Source: Candidatus Thiodiazotropha sp. (ex Epidulcina cf. delphinae) (lineage in GTDB: Bacteria > Pseudomonadota > Gammaproteobacteria > Chromatiales > Chromatiaceae). From it: a stretch of 52,526 nucleotides of DNA. Of this stretch, positions 37,306-45,939 are shown one piece after another. Numbering within the stretch: position 1 is the first letter of the stretch; the number at the start of each line of letters is the position of its first letter. The translations under genes were made by a program, and so were the position numbers. The notes under the pieces were generated by a model that was not told where the DNA came from, made no database searches, and saw only the letters and a list, made by a program, of their open reading frames with translations. The stretch lies in NCBI GenBank assembly GCA_025656505.1, contig JAHXHR010000006.1, forward strand, positions 1 to 52,526. The letters are read 5' to 3'.

Positions 37306-37839
37306 ATGAAAAAACAGATACTATTATTCATGCTCTTTGTTGGCTTACTCAACAGCGTAACCCTCCATGCAGCGATATCCGCCCAGGCACTGTTGGATCT
37401 GACCACCTGTTATGGCGTGGATTTTCCTGCCGCAAAATTCCAGGCGGGAGCCGATAAAGACCCAAGGATACGGGGTATGGAACAGACACTGTCAGCTATC
37501 CGAAATATGGAGCGTCTCAAACCGGCTGAAGTGGACGGATTTTATACCCCTGTGAATGAAACCCCGGTATTGGGTAACCCACTCCAATTTATCGGGTTGT
37601 ACGGTTATGGCCCTTTTAACGGCGTCAACGTGGTCTTGGGCGGAAGCTTTGATGGGATTAAAAACGCCTTGGAAGAGCAGCAGGGCATTCAATACAGCCG
37701 CTGCGACGGCGAATCAAGCCTTCATTTGAAAGTTTGTCATCAGGATATCAATGCACGTTATGCCCATGTGATCATGACGCACCCGCACAACCCCAAACAC
37801 CAAGTCATTCTGATTTGTGTCGATCAGCAGGCTAAATGA
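37306..37839 (+). CDS. Secreted protein of unknown function, possible orphan immunity protein
   Basis: 177 residues with a clear Sec signal peptide (MKKQILLFMLFVGLLNSVTLHA) and a good ribosome site GGAAG. The mature part has four cysteines (TTCYG, SRCDG, KVCHQ, LICVD) that could form two disulfides in the periplasm. No family is recognised. It sits between the remnant of a Tle1-like effector and a fragment of the lipoprotein repeated in that remnant. Immunity proteins of such effectors are periplasmic, so an immunity role for a lost effector is a reasonable guess. It is intact while everything around it is broken. Confidence 0.6.
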   Translation: MKKQILLFMLFVGLLNSVTLHAAISAQALLDLTTCYGVDFPAAKFQAGADKDPRIRGMEQTLSAIRNMERLKPAEVDGFYTPVNETPVLGNPLQFIGLYGYGPFNGVNVVLGGSFDGIKNALEEQQGIQYSRCDGESSLHLKVCHQDINARYAHVIMTHPHNPKHQVILICVDQQAK

Positions 37840-37841
37840 CG

Positions 37842-37964
37842 TGTTCGGCCGCGACCTCGTCGATCCTCGCACCAAGGAGGTCTGTTTCGGCACCCCCCAA
37901 CAGCGGCGTCAACAGTCGCCGGCTCAAGCTGCGCTACCAAGACTACGATGGGCCGAATTATTGA
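37842..37964 (+). pseudogene. C-terminal fragment of a small lipoprotein, duplicate of 36681-36750
   Basis: FGRDLVDPRTKEVCFGTP, then after removing one C from a six-C run NSGVNSRRLKLRYQDYDGPNY and a stop. The first half parallels FGRDLYDPQTDEMHFGIPN in the remnant at 36520-37205. No start codon or upstream half is present. The two fragments are relics of a tandem gene family. Confidence 0.5.
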
Positions 37965-38673
37965 TCATGCGATTTCGCTGTTTTTTCCGAATTTTCCACA
38001 AAGGGCCTACGCGTGTACGCTTCGTCAATCAGACGGCACATCAGCCGCTCGGTCTTGTCGGCAATGGCGGGCCGGCTGCCTGCGTATACGCTCGACCGTG
38101 TAACCCCTGCCGGTTCACACCGGCGCACCACCGAGAGCCCCTCGCTTGGCTTCATCCTGGATCGCCTTCTTCCACTGACCTACCTGTACCGGGTGAACGC
38201 CGTACTCCTGCCCGATCTCGTTGATCGTCTGCACGCCCTTCAAAGCCTCAAGCCCAACCTTTGCCTTGAATTCGGGGGGGGGTGTACCTTCCGTTTCTTC
38301 TTCTCACTCATCTTGCTGCTCCTCTATCCAAAGTACAGCTTAAACTACTGCCCGGAATATGGGGTCCACTTTACTCGCCGTATTCGTGCAGGAACAGCCG
38401 GCCTTCGTCCGGCTCCACGACCAGGCGTTGTTCAATGTCACCGGGTAATCGAGGGGCTAGCATGGTTGAATTCCGGGACGCTGGGTATAGAGTTAATAAA
38501 GGAGCCTCACGATGCAGCAGAACCTGCCTACAGTTAATTTTATGCCTGCCGATGATTAATGTGATATTGAAAAATTAATACTTTCTATTGAATCCATTCC
38601 ATGGACCAATACTAAGCCCAACACTACACTGTTGGTAGTTTAGGTTACCCACACATCACTCTCGGTGCTGGCT
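37965..38673. other. Intergenic region containing the IS3 remnant
   Basis: Apart from the IS3 remnant (38005-38367), nothing intact is seen. A 15-codon frame at about 38511 (MQQNLPTVNF...) has a ribosome-site-like AAGGAGCC but no recognisable product. The AT-rich stretch 38540-38640 probably holds the rnfB promoter. Confidence 0.4.
38005..38367 (-). mobile_element. IS3-family insertion sequence remnant (orfA/orfB fragments)
   Basis: On the minus strand orfA starts at ATG 38311 (MSEKKKRK), is thrown out of frame by a nine-C run, then reads [20 protein letters not shown] and [20 protein letters not shown], a Tnp_1 helix-turn-helix. After an internal deletion the orfB start follows ([20 protein letters not shown], then DEAYTRRPF) and stops abruptly near 38005. 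The rve integrase domain is missing. TGGACCCCATATTCCGG next to 38367 may be the right terminal repeat. Confidence 0.75.
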
Positions 38674-39552
38674 ATGGACATTGAGATCGCACAGAACGTT
38701 ACCATCGCTATCCTCTTCATGGGCGTGCTTGGCCTGTTGCTCTCCGCCATGCTGGTATTCGCCGACAAAAAGCTCTGGGTATTCGAAGACCCCCGCATCG
38801 ATGAGATCGAGGGCATGCTGCCCGCCGCCAATTGCGGCGCCTGCGGCAATGCCGGTTGCCGTCCCTTTGCGGAAGCGTTGATCAGCGGTAAGGTATCGCC
38901 CGCGCAATGCACCGTCAGCAGCGCTGAGGCGATCAGCGAGATCGCCGACTACCTGGGAGTGGAGAGCGGCGACGTGGTCAAGCGGGTGGCCCGTCTGGCC
39001 TGTGCGGGAGGCAATCACGTCGCCCGGCAGCGCGCCCGTTATGAAGGTCTTGAGAGTTGTCGCGCTGCGGCGGTGGTCTCCGGCGGTCCCAAGCGCTGTA
39101 GCTGGGGCTGCATCGGTCTGGCCGACTGTGCTGAGGTGTGTGAGTTTGACGCCATCACCATGGATCACCACGGACTACCCGTAGTGGATGCCGTCCAATG
39201 CACCGCTTGCGAGGATTGCGTGGATATCTGCCCGAAGGGTCTCTTCTCCATCCAGCCGGTGGATCGCCGACTGTGGGTGGCCTGCAAGAACCTGGAGCAT
39301 GGCGACGCCGCCGAGAACGACTGCGAGGTGGCCTGCACGGCCTGCGAGCGTTGTGTGAAAGATGCGCCGGAGGGATTGATCACCATCCAAGACAACCTGG
39401 CAGTGGTCGATTACAGCAAGAACGGCCTCCCCTCTCCGGTTGCCACCGAGCGTTGTCCCACGGGCGCCATTGTCTGGTTGGATGATGACCTGGGTCCGAT
39501 CAAAGGGGTGAAGGCTAAACGCATCGTACGCAATGAAGCGCTACCGCTGTGA
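38674..39552 (+). CDS. rnfB: Rnf electron transport complex subunit B
   Basis: 292 residues from ATG 38674; a GTG at 38665 is also possible. One N-terminal membrane helix (about 5-30) is followed by a cluster motif NCGACGNAGCRPFAEAL with a later Cys (PAQC), then ferredoxin-type motifs CTACEDCVDICP and CTACERCVKDAP; the last lacks the usual final Cys-Pro. RnfB passes electrons between soluble ferredoxin and the membrane complex. This long form resembles RnfB of anaerobes more than the short RsxB of enterics. It is the first gene of the cluster and is followed 89 bp later by the ferredoxin oxidoreductase. Confidence 0.85.
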   Translation: MDIEIAQNVTIAILFMGVLGLLLSAMLVFADKKLWVFEDPRIDEIEGMLPAANCGACGNAGCRPFAEALISGKVSPAQCTVSSAEAISEIADYLGVESGDVVKRVARLACAGGNHVARQRARYEGLESCRAAAVVSGGPKRCSWGCIGLADCAEVCEFDAITMDHHGLPVVDAVQCTACEDCVDICPKGLFSIQPVDRRLWVACKNLEHGDAAENDCEVACTACERCVKDAPEGLITIQDNLAVVDYSKNGLPSPVATERCPTGAIVWLDDDLGPIKGVKAKRIVRNEALPL

Positions 39553-39641
39553 AGATGGTTTCAGGGCTTGATTATTGAGCATCGAGTTGGTCCGACGGGA
39601 CTAAAAACTCATGGCCTATCACTCGACGAGAGAAGTATTCA

Positions 39642-42600
39642 ATGTTTGGTAAAAAAGACGATAAGACCTTCAAGTATCCCGGTATCCGCATGGCGATGGA
39701 CGGCAACGGCGCGGTGATCATGTGCGAGCGGGAGGCCTCGGACGCGGCCGGCGCCTACCCCATCACACCCTCGACCCAGATGGGTGAATATTGGGCCGAG
39801 GAGACCGCCAAGGGTCATGTCAACATCTCCGATCGCTCGCTGATCTTCATCGAGCCCGAGTCCGAACACGCGGCGGCTGCGGTCACCGCCGGGATGTCCA
39901 TGACCGGCCTGCGCGCCACCAACTTCTCTTCGGCCCAGGGCGTGGCCTTCATGCACGAGTCCCTCTATGCCGCAGTCGGCAAGCGCCTGCCCTATGTGCT
40001 GAATATCGGCTGCCGCGCCATCACCAAGGCCTCGCTGAACGTCCACTGCGGCCACGACGACTTCCACTGTATCGACGATACCGGCTTCTTCCAGGTCTTC
40101 GCCAACAATGCCCAGGGCGCCGCCGATCTCAACCTGATCGGGCGTAAGATCGCCGAACTCTCCCTGACCCCTGCCGCAGTGGCGCAGGACGGCTTCCTCA
40201 CCACCCACCTGATCGAGCCCCTGCAAGTACCTGAGCGGGAGCTGATCAGAGAATTCCTCGGTCTTCCGCAGGACGAGATCGAATCCCCGACCCCGGCGCA
40301 AAGACTGCTGTTCGGCAAGACCCGCCGCCGCATACCCGCCATCTGGGACGTGGACAACCCGATGCTCGCCGGCTCGGTGCAGAACCAGGACGCCTATATG
40401 CAGACAACGGCCGCCCAGCGTCCCTACTTCTTCCAACATGTCGCCGATATCGCTGACCGGGTGATGAACGAGTACTACGAGCTCACGGGGCGTCGCTATA
40501 ACCGTATCGGTTGTTACAACGTTGACAAGGCGGACTACCTGATCGTCGGCATGGGATCGATGATCGTACAGGCCCATGGTGTGGCCGACTATCTGTTGAA
40601 GAGCCGTAAGCTGAAGATCGGTGTGGTCGACATCACCATGTACCGCCCCTTCCCCGGCGACCTGTTGGGTCAAGCCCTGAAGGGAAAGAAGGGGGTCTGC
40701 GTGCTTGAACGCACCGACCAGCCCCTGGCGGAAGACCTGCCGTTGATGCGCGAGGTGCGCTCCGCGATCTCCAAATGCATCGAGAACGGGCAGGCGGCTG
40801 CGGCCGGACAGGACCAGCCCTATCCCGAATACGACAGTTACCGCAGCTTCAGCGACGCCCCTCACTTCTATTCAGGCGCCTACGGCCTGGGCTCGCGGGA
40901 TCTGCAACCAGAGGCGTTGATCGGCGCCATCGAGAATATGTTGCCGGAAGGGTACCGGCGTAAGTTCTTCTATCTCGGTATCGACTTCATACGGGAGGCG
41001 GCCAATCCCAAACAGGAGATCCATATCCGGAAACTGTTGGATGCCTATCCCAGGATCGGTGAAATGGCGCTGCACGGTTCCGAAAACCCCAATCTGATGC
41101 CTGAGGGTTCGATCACCGTGCGCATGCACTCGGTGGGTGGCTGGGGCGCCATCACCACCGGCAAGAATCTGGTCATGACCCTGTACGATCTGCTCGGCTA
41201 CGAGATCAAGGCCAACCCGAAATACGGTTCCGAGAAGAAGGGCCAGCCGACCACCTACTATCTGGCGGCGGCGCCGACCCCGATTCCGCTGAACTGCGAA
41301 TACCACTATGTCGACGTGGTGCTGAGCCCCGACCCGAACGTATTCGGCCACTCCAATCCCCTGGCGGGGTTGAAAAAGGGCGGCACCCTGATCATCCAGT
41401 CCAATCTGGCCGGTGCGGATGAGGTCTGGAAGACCTTTCCTCGGTGGATGCAGCAACAGATCGTGGACAACGCCATCCATGTCTTCTATGTGGACGGCTT
41501 CAAGATCGCCCGGGAAGAGGCGACCAACCCCGAACTGCAACTCCGTATGCAGGGCAACGCCTTCCAGGGGGCCTTCTTCGCCGGTTCACCGCTGATGGAG
41601 ATGGCGGGTCTGGATGAAAAGAAACTCTTCTCCGCCATCGAGGATCAGTTGGAGCACAAATTCGGCGGCAAGGGACGCCGTGTGGTGGAGGACAACCTTC
41701 GCGTGGTGCGCCGGGGCTTTGACGAGATCCATGAAATCACCGATAAGCCTGTCGGCTCCCCCGCGCAACTGCCGGTCAAAAAAGAGCCGGGCCTGCCGAT
41801 CATGCTCAAACAACTTCCCCAGGCGGACGGTGGGATATCCGATGTACACCGTTTCTGGGAACAGACCGGCAGCTTCTACGCCACCGGCAAGGGCTCGAAC
41901 AACCTGGCCGACCCGTACCAGGCCCTGTCGCTGATTCCGGCCGCGACCGGCGTCTTCCGCGACATGACCCAAATCCGTTTCGACTACCCGAAATGGGCGC
42001 CGGAAAACTGCACCGCCTGCGGCGACTGCTACGCCGTCTGTCCCGACAGCGCCATCCCCGGCCTGGTGAACACCCTCAGCGATATCTTCAATACCGCCAT
42101 CAACCGGATCGAGACCGGCGGAAGACCGACCCAATATCTGCGCCGCGAAAGCCGCCAGGTCGAAAAACGGCTGCGGGCGTTGTTGAACCAGGCCGGCGAG
42201 GCCGCTGATGTGCGTAACCTGCTCGATCAGGCTGTACTGGAGAGCATTGCCGCCGCCGACATGGACGATGAGGCCCGTGCCGCGCTCGAAGAGGAGTTCG
42301 GTCTCTTTCTGGAGGCCCTGGTGGGGTTCGATTTCTCCGTCACCAAGCCCTACTGGAACAACATGGAGAAAAAGAACAAAGGCAGTGGCGGTCTGTTCTC
42401 CATTACCGTCAATCCCTACACCTGCAAGGGCTGCATGGAGTGTGTCGAAATCTGTGAGGACGATGCCCTGCTCGCCACCCACCAAGACGAAGCCGCCATC
42501 GAACGCATGCGCAGCGACTGGGCGTTCTGGCTCGACCTGCCGACCAGCGACAAGTCATTCAACCGCATCGACGACCTGGATGAGAAGATCGGCGCCCTGC

Positions 42601-44573
42601 ACACCCTGTTGTTGGACAAGGCCAACTACAATGCCATGGTTTGCGGCGACGGCGCCTGCCTGGGATGTGGCGAGAAGACCATCATCCATCTCTTTACCGG
42701 CACCGTCGTCGCACTGATGCAACCCCGTGTCAGACAGCAGTTGGAAAAGATCGACAAGCTGATCGAACAGCTAGAACAGCATGTGCGCCTGAAGCTGGCT
42801 GCCGGTGTCGATCTCAGCAATGCCGATGCGATCGCCGAGGCGGTCTCCAACGATGCTGAAAGCGACCTTACCCTCTCCAACCTGAGTGACAATCTCGATA
42901 GCGGCCATGAGAAGACCGTGATCGACCGTGAATGGCTGCAATGGGTCACCCAACTGTTGGATGAACTGCGCGACCTGAAATGGCGTTATGTCGAAGGCGT
43001 CACCAACAACGGCCGTGCTGAAATGGGGATCGTCAACTCGACCGGATGCACCTCGGTATGGGGATCCACCTTTCCCTATAATCCCTACCCTTTTCCCTGG
43101 GCCAGCCACCTGTTTCAGGACAGCACATCGGTTGCGATGGGGCTCTTCGAAGGCCATATGTGCAAGATGGCGGACGGTTTTGCCGCGATCCGCAAAGCGG
43201 AGCTGGAGCTGGCCGGCAAATACAACATGGCCGAGCATGGGGCGTTCTTCAAACAGTTCGGCTGGAAACGGTTCAGCGATGAAGAGTGGCGGCTCTGCCC
43301 GCCGGTCGTCGCCATAGGCGGTGACGGCGCAATGTACGACATCGGCTTCCAGAACCTCTCGCGGGCGCTCGCTTCCGGGATGCCGATCAAGGTGCTGGTG
43401 CTCGATACCCAGGTCTACTCCAATACCGGCGGACAGGCCTGCACATCCGGCTATATCGGCCAGGTGGCGGACATGAGCCCCTACGGCAAGGCATGGAAAG
43501 GCAAGGAGGAGATCCGCAAGGAGATGTCCCTGATCGGTGTCGCCCACCGCACCACCTATGTCCTGCAAAGCGCGATCAGCAATACCACCCATCTGGTGGA
43601 GGGCTATATCGACGGTCTCAACAGCCGCCGCCCCGCGCTGTTCAACATCTATGCGGTCTGCCCGCCGGAGCACGGCGTCGGTGACGATGTCGCCTTCCGG
43701 CAGTCGAAGCTGGCTGTGGAGTCGCGGGCCTATCCGCTGATGAAATACGACCCTGACGCAGGCGAGACCCTCGAAGATTGTATCGACCTGGAAGGCAACC
43801 CGGCGATGGATGATGACTGGCCTGTCTACAACATCAGCTATCAGGACGAGAAAGGTGAGGCGTGCAAGCTGGAAACGCCGATGACCTTCGCCGACTTTGC
43901 CGTCACCGAGGGGCGCTTCCGCAAACAGTTCCGTATGGCGCCGCCGGAGACCTGGAATGACAACATGGTGCCGATGCACGAATTCCTCGACCTGGACGAT
44001 GACGATCGTGACGACAAGTTCCCCTACATCTGGGGAGTGGACGGCAAAAACCGCCTGATGCGGATCATCTGCGCACAAGAGATCGCCCGCTCCTGTGACG
44101 AACGCCGCCAGTTCTGGCGCCAACTGAAGGGTATTGCCGGTGAACTCGACAAAGTGGATGTGAACGCCCTGGTGGACCAGGCCAAGATCGACATGGCCAA
44201 CCGTCTCAGCTCCACCCTGCTCTCGCTGGCGGCCGGCGGCAATGCGGGTGCCTTGGCGGGATCGATCTCGGCGAATGGCAGAGCCGCTGTTTCGGATGCG
44301 GGTGGCAGCAGCCCCGTCGCCGATTACGAGCCGGTCTGGGTCGAAACCCCGGAATGCACTGCCTGTGACGAGTGCACCGAACTCAACCCAAAAATATTTG
44401 CCTATAACGACGACAAGAAGGCGGTGGTCATCGATCCCAAGGGAGGCAAATATAAGGACATCGTCAAGGCAGCGGAAAAGTGCACCGCAGGCTGCATCCA
44501 CCCCGGCACGCCATGGAATCCATCCGAAAAGGACCTGGACAAACTGGTCAAACGCGCTGCGAAGTACCAATAG
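39642..44573 (+). CDS. nifJ: Giant pyruvate:ferredoxin (flavodoxin) oxidoreductase with fused ferredoxin domain
   Basis: 1643 residues, about 450 more than typical PFOR (about 1,180). The pyrimidine-binding domain is N-terminal (AYPITPSTQMGEYWAE), the gamma domain near 490-680 (SVGGWGAITTGKNL), a ferredoxin domain has CTACGDCYAVCP (C790) and CKGCMECVEICEDDA (C928), and the TPP domain has GDGACLGCGEK and NSTGCTSVWG. Extra segments lie between the two iron-sulfur motifs, between GCGEK and NSTGC (Leu/Lys/Glu-rich, possibly coiled), and at the C-terminus a second ferredoxin (C1572-x2-C-x2-C with C1614). It interconverts pyruvate, CoA and CO2 with ferredoxin. Its place inside the rnf operon indicates electron exchange with Rnf. 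Confidence 0.88.
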   Translation: MFGKKDDKTFKYPGIRMAMDGNGAVIMCEREASDAAGAYPITPSTQMGEYWAEETAKGHVNISDRSLIFIEPESEHAAAAVTAGMSMTGLRATNFSSAQGVAFMHESLYAAVGKRLPYVLNIGCRAITKASLNVHCGHDDFHCIDDTGFFQVFANNAQGAADLNLIGRKIAELSLTPAAVAQDGFLTTHLIEPLQVPERELIREFLGLPQDEIESPTPAQRLLFGKTRRRIPAIWDVDNPMLAGSVQNQDAYMQTTAAQRPYFFQHVADIADRVMNEYYELTGRRYNRIGCYNVDKADYLIVGMGSMIVQAHGVADYLLKSRKLKIGVVDITMYRPFPGDLLGQALKGKKGVCVLERTDQPLAEDLPLMREVRSAISKCIENGQAAAAGQDQPYPEYDSYRSFSDAPHFYSGAYGLGSRDLQPEALIGAIENMLPEGYRRKFFYLGIDFIREAANPKQEIHIRKLLDAYPRIGEMALHGSENPNLMPEGSITVRMHSVGGWGAITTGKNLVMTLYDLLGYEIKANPKYGSEKKGQPTTYYLAAAPTPIPLNCEYHYVDVVLSPDPNVFGHSNPLAGLKKGGTLIIQSNLAGADEVWKTFPRWMQQQIVDNAIHVFYVDGFKIAREEATNPELQLRMQGNAFQGAFFAGSPLMEMAGLDEKKLFSAIEDQLEHKFGGKGRRVVEDNLRVVRRGFDEIHEITDKPVGSPAQLPVKKEPGLPIMLKQLPQADGGISDVHRFWEQTGSFYATGKGSNNLADPYQALSLIPAATGVFRDMTQIRFDYPKWAPENCTACGDCYAVCPDSAIPGLVNTLSDIFNTAINRIETGGRPTQYLRRESRQVEKRLRALLNQAGEAADVRNLLDQAVLESIAAADMDDEARAALEEEFGLFLEALVGFDFSVTKPYWNNMEKKNKGSGGLFSITVNPYTCKGCMECVEICEDDALLATHQDEAAIERMRSDWAFWLDLPTSDKSFNRIDDLDEKIGALHTLLLDKANYNAMVCGDGACLGCGEKTIIHLFTGTVVALMQPRVRQQLEKIDKLIEQLEQHVRLKLAAGVDLSNADAIAEAVSNDAESDLTLSNLSDNLDSGHEKTVIDREWLQWVTQLLDELRDLKWRYVEGVTNNGRAEMGIVNSTGCTSVWGSTFPYNPYPFPWASHLFQDSTSVAMGLFEGHMCKMADGFAAIRKAELELAGKYNMAEHGAFFKQFGWKRFSDEEWRLCPPVVAIGGDGAMYDIGFQNLSRALASGMPIKVLVLDTQVYSNTGGQACTSGYIGQVADMSPYGKAWKGKEEIRKEMSLIGVAHRTTYVLQSAISNTTHLVEGYIDGLNSRRPALFNIYAVCPPEHGVGDDVAFRQSKLAVESRAYPLMKYDPDAGETLEDCIDLEGNPAMDDDWPVYNISYQDEKGEACKLETPMTFADFAVTEGRFRKQFRMAPPETWNDNMVPMHEFLDLDDDDRDDKFPYIWGVDGKNRLMRIICAQEIARSCDERRQFWRQLKGIAGELDKVDVNALVDQAKIDMANRLSSTLLSLAAGGNAGALAGSISANGRAAVSDAGGSSPVADYEPVWVETPECTACDECTELNPKIFAYNDDKKAVVIDPKGGKYKDIVKAAEKCTAGCIHPGTPWNPSEKDLDKLVKRAAKYQ

Positions 44574-44598
44574 GCCTGGCAAGCGAGTCTTTATAGCT

Positions 44599-45939
44599 AT
44601 GGGACTTATCGACCTGCTGTTCGGGCTGAAAAGCTTCACCCACGGTATCCATCCCCCCTACCACAAGGATACGGCGGGCAAACCGATTCGCCGCCTGCCT
44701 TTTCCGTCGCAGTTGGTATTGCCGCTGAATCAGCATATCGGAAAACCGGCAATCCCCCTGGTCCGAAAAGGCCGGGAAGTGGTGCGCGGAGAGCCGATAG
44801 CGAAGGCGGACGGCCACTTTTCCGTGCCCTTGCACGCACCCGCGACCGGCCGGGTGCGGACTATCGAGTTGATGCCGACGCCCAGGGGTCCCAAGTCCGA
44901 TGCCATCATCCTGGATGTCTATGAAGGATCTACTCAAGAGGTACTCTGGAAACAACCACGGGAGATGAGCGATCTCTCTGCGGAAGAGATCATCCGAGCG
45001 ATTCAGGAGACCGGCATGGTGGGGCTCGGCGGAGCGGCCTTCCCTTCCCACATAAAGTTGATCATACCCGAAGGCAAACAGGTCGATACCCTGATCATCA
45101 ACGGCTGCGAGTGCGAGCCCTATCTGACCTGCGACCATCGCATCATGCTTGAGCACCCGAAGGCGTTGATACAGGGCATTCACTATGCGATGCGGGCCTC
45201 CGGCGCCAGTCAGGCCGTCATCGGCATTGAAGACAACAAAATGGATGCCGTCGAAGTGTTGCGCGGCAACCTGTCAAAGGGTAGCCCGGTACGGGTCGAG
45301 GCGGTTGAGACCAAGTATCCGCAAGGCTCGGAGAAGATGTTGATCAAATCGCTGCTCAACCGGGAAGTGCCTGCCGGTGGGCTGCCTGCCGATGTCGGTG
45401 TGGTGGTCAACAATGTGGGCACCCTCGCAGGCCTCGGACACCTGCTCCCGGAAGGCCGGGGACTGATTGAGCGCGTCATCACCGTAGCCGGTCCGGGGAT
45501 CGTCAAACCGGGCAACTACCTGGTTCCGCTGGGAACGCCGGTACGCCATATTCTGCAACAGGCGGGCTATGAGGGGGCTCGAACCGAGTTTATTTTAGGC
45601 GGACCGATGATGGGGCCGGCGGTCTCCGCCATGGACACTCCCCTTACCAAGGGCACCTCTGGTCTGCTGGTGCTCAACGAACCTTCGATCGAGGAAGAGA
45701 GCAATAAGATCTGGCCCTGTATCCGTTGCGCACGCTGCGTCAGTGCCTGTCCCATGTATCTCAACCCCTCTATGCTTGGGCAGATGGCGGCCAAGCGTAA
45801 ATATGAAGAGATGGCGCAGGATTACCACCTTAACGACTGTTTCGAATGCGGTTGTTGTTCCTATGTCTGTCCTTCCAACATCCCGTTGGTACAATATTTT
45901 CGCATTGCCAAGGCGATCAACAGGGAACAGGCGACATGA
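44599..45939 (+). CDS. rnfC: Rnf complex subunit C
   Basis: 446 residues from ATG 44599; the longer frame is rejected since it overlaps the PFOR C-terminus. GETGMVGLGGAAFP-type NADH/FMN-binding residues (GMVGLGGAAFPSHIKL), NGCECEPYLTCDHRIML, and two ferredoxin motifs CIRCARCVSACP and CFECGCCSYVCP. RnfC is the NADH-binding subunit. It is shorter than E. coli RsxC (about 740), lacking its repetitive C-terminal extension. Its stop overlaps the rnfD start (ATGA). Confidence 0.92.
   Translation: MGLIDLLFGLKSFTHGIHPPYHKDTAGKPIRRLPFPSQLVLPLNQHIGKPAIPLVRKGREVVRGEPIAKADGHFSVPLHAPATGRVRTIELMPTPRGPKSDAIILDVYEGSTQEVLWKQPREMSDLSAEEIIRAIQETGMVGLGGAAFPSHIKLIIPEGKQVDTLIINGCECEPYLTCDHRIMLEHPKALIQGIHYAMRASGASQAVIGIEDNKMDAVEVLRGNLSKGSPVRVEAVETKYPQGSEKMLIKSLLNREVPAGGLPADVGVVVNNVGTLAGLGHLLPEGRGLIERVITVAGPGIVKPGNYLVPLGTPVRHILQQAGYEGARTEFILGGPMMGPAVSAMDTPLTKGTSGLLVLNEPSIEEESNKIWPCIRCARCVSACPMYLNPSMLGQMAAKRKYEEMAQDYHLNDCFECGCCSYVCPSNIPLVQYFRIAKAINREQAT

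Noticed and set aside
38511..38558. 15-codon frame with a ribosome-site-like sequence before rnfB
   Set aside because: Too short and without any recognised leader-peptide feature; no attenuator hairpin follows.
42771..44639. 622-codon minus-strand ORF, and others antisense to the PFOR gene (39639-40865, 40872-41540, 41586-42485)
   Set aside because: They are shadows of a GC-rich coding strand with third-position bias. The plus-strand gene has clear domains and cofactor motifs throughout.
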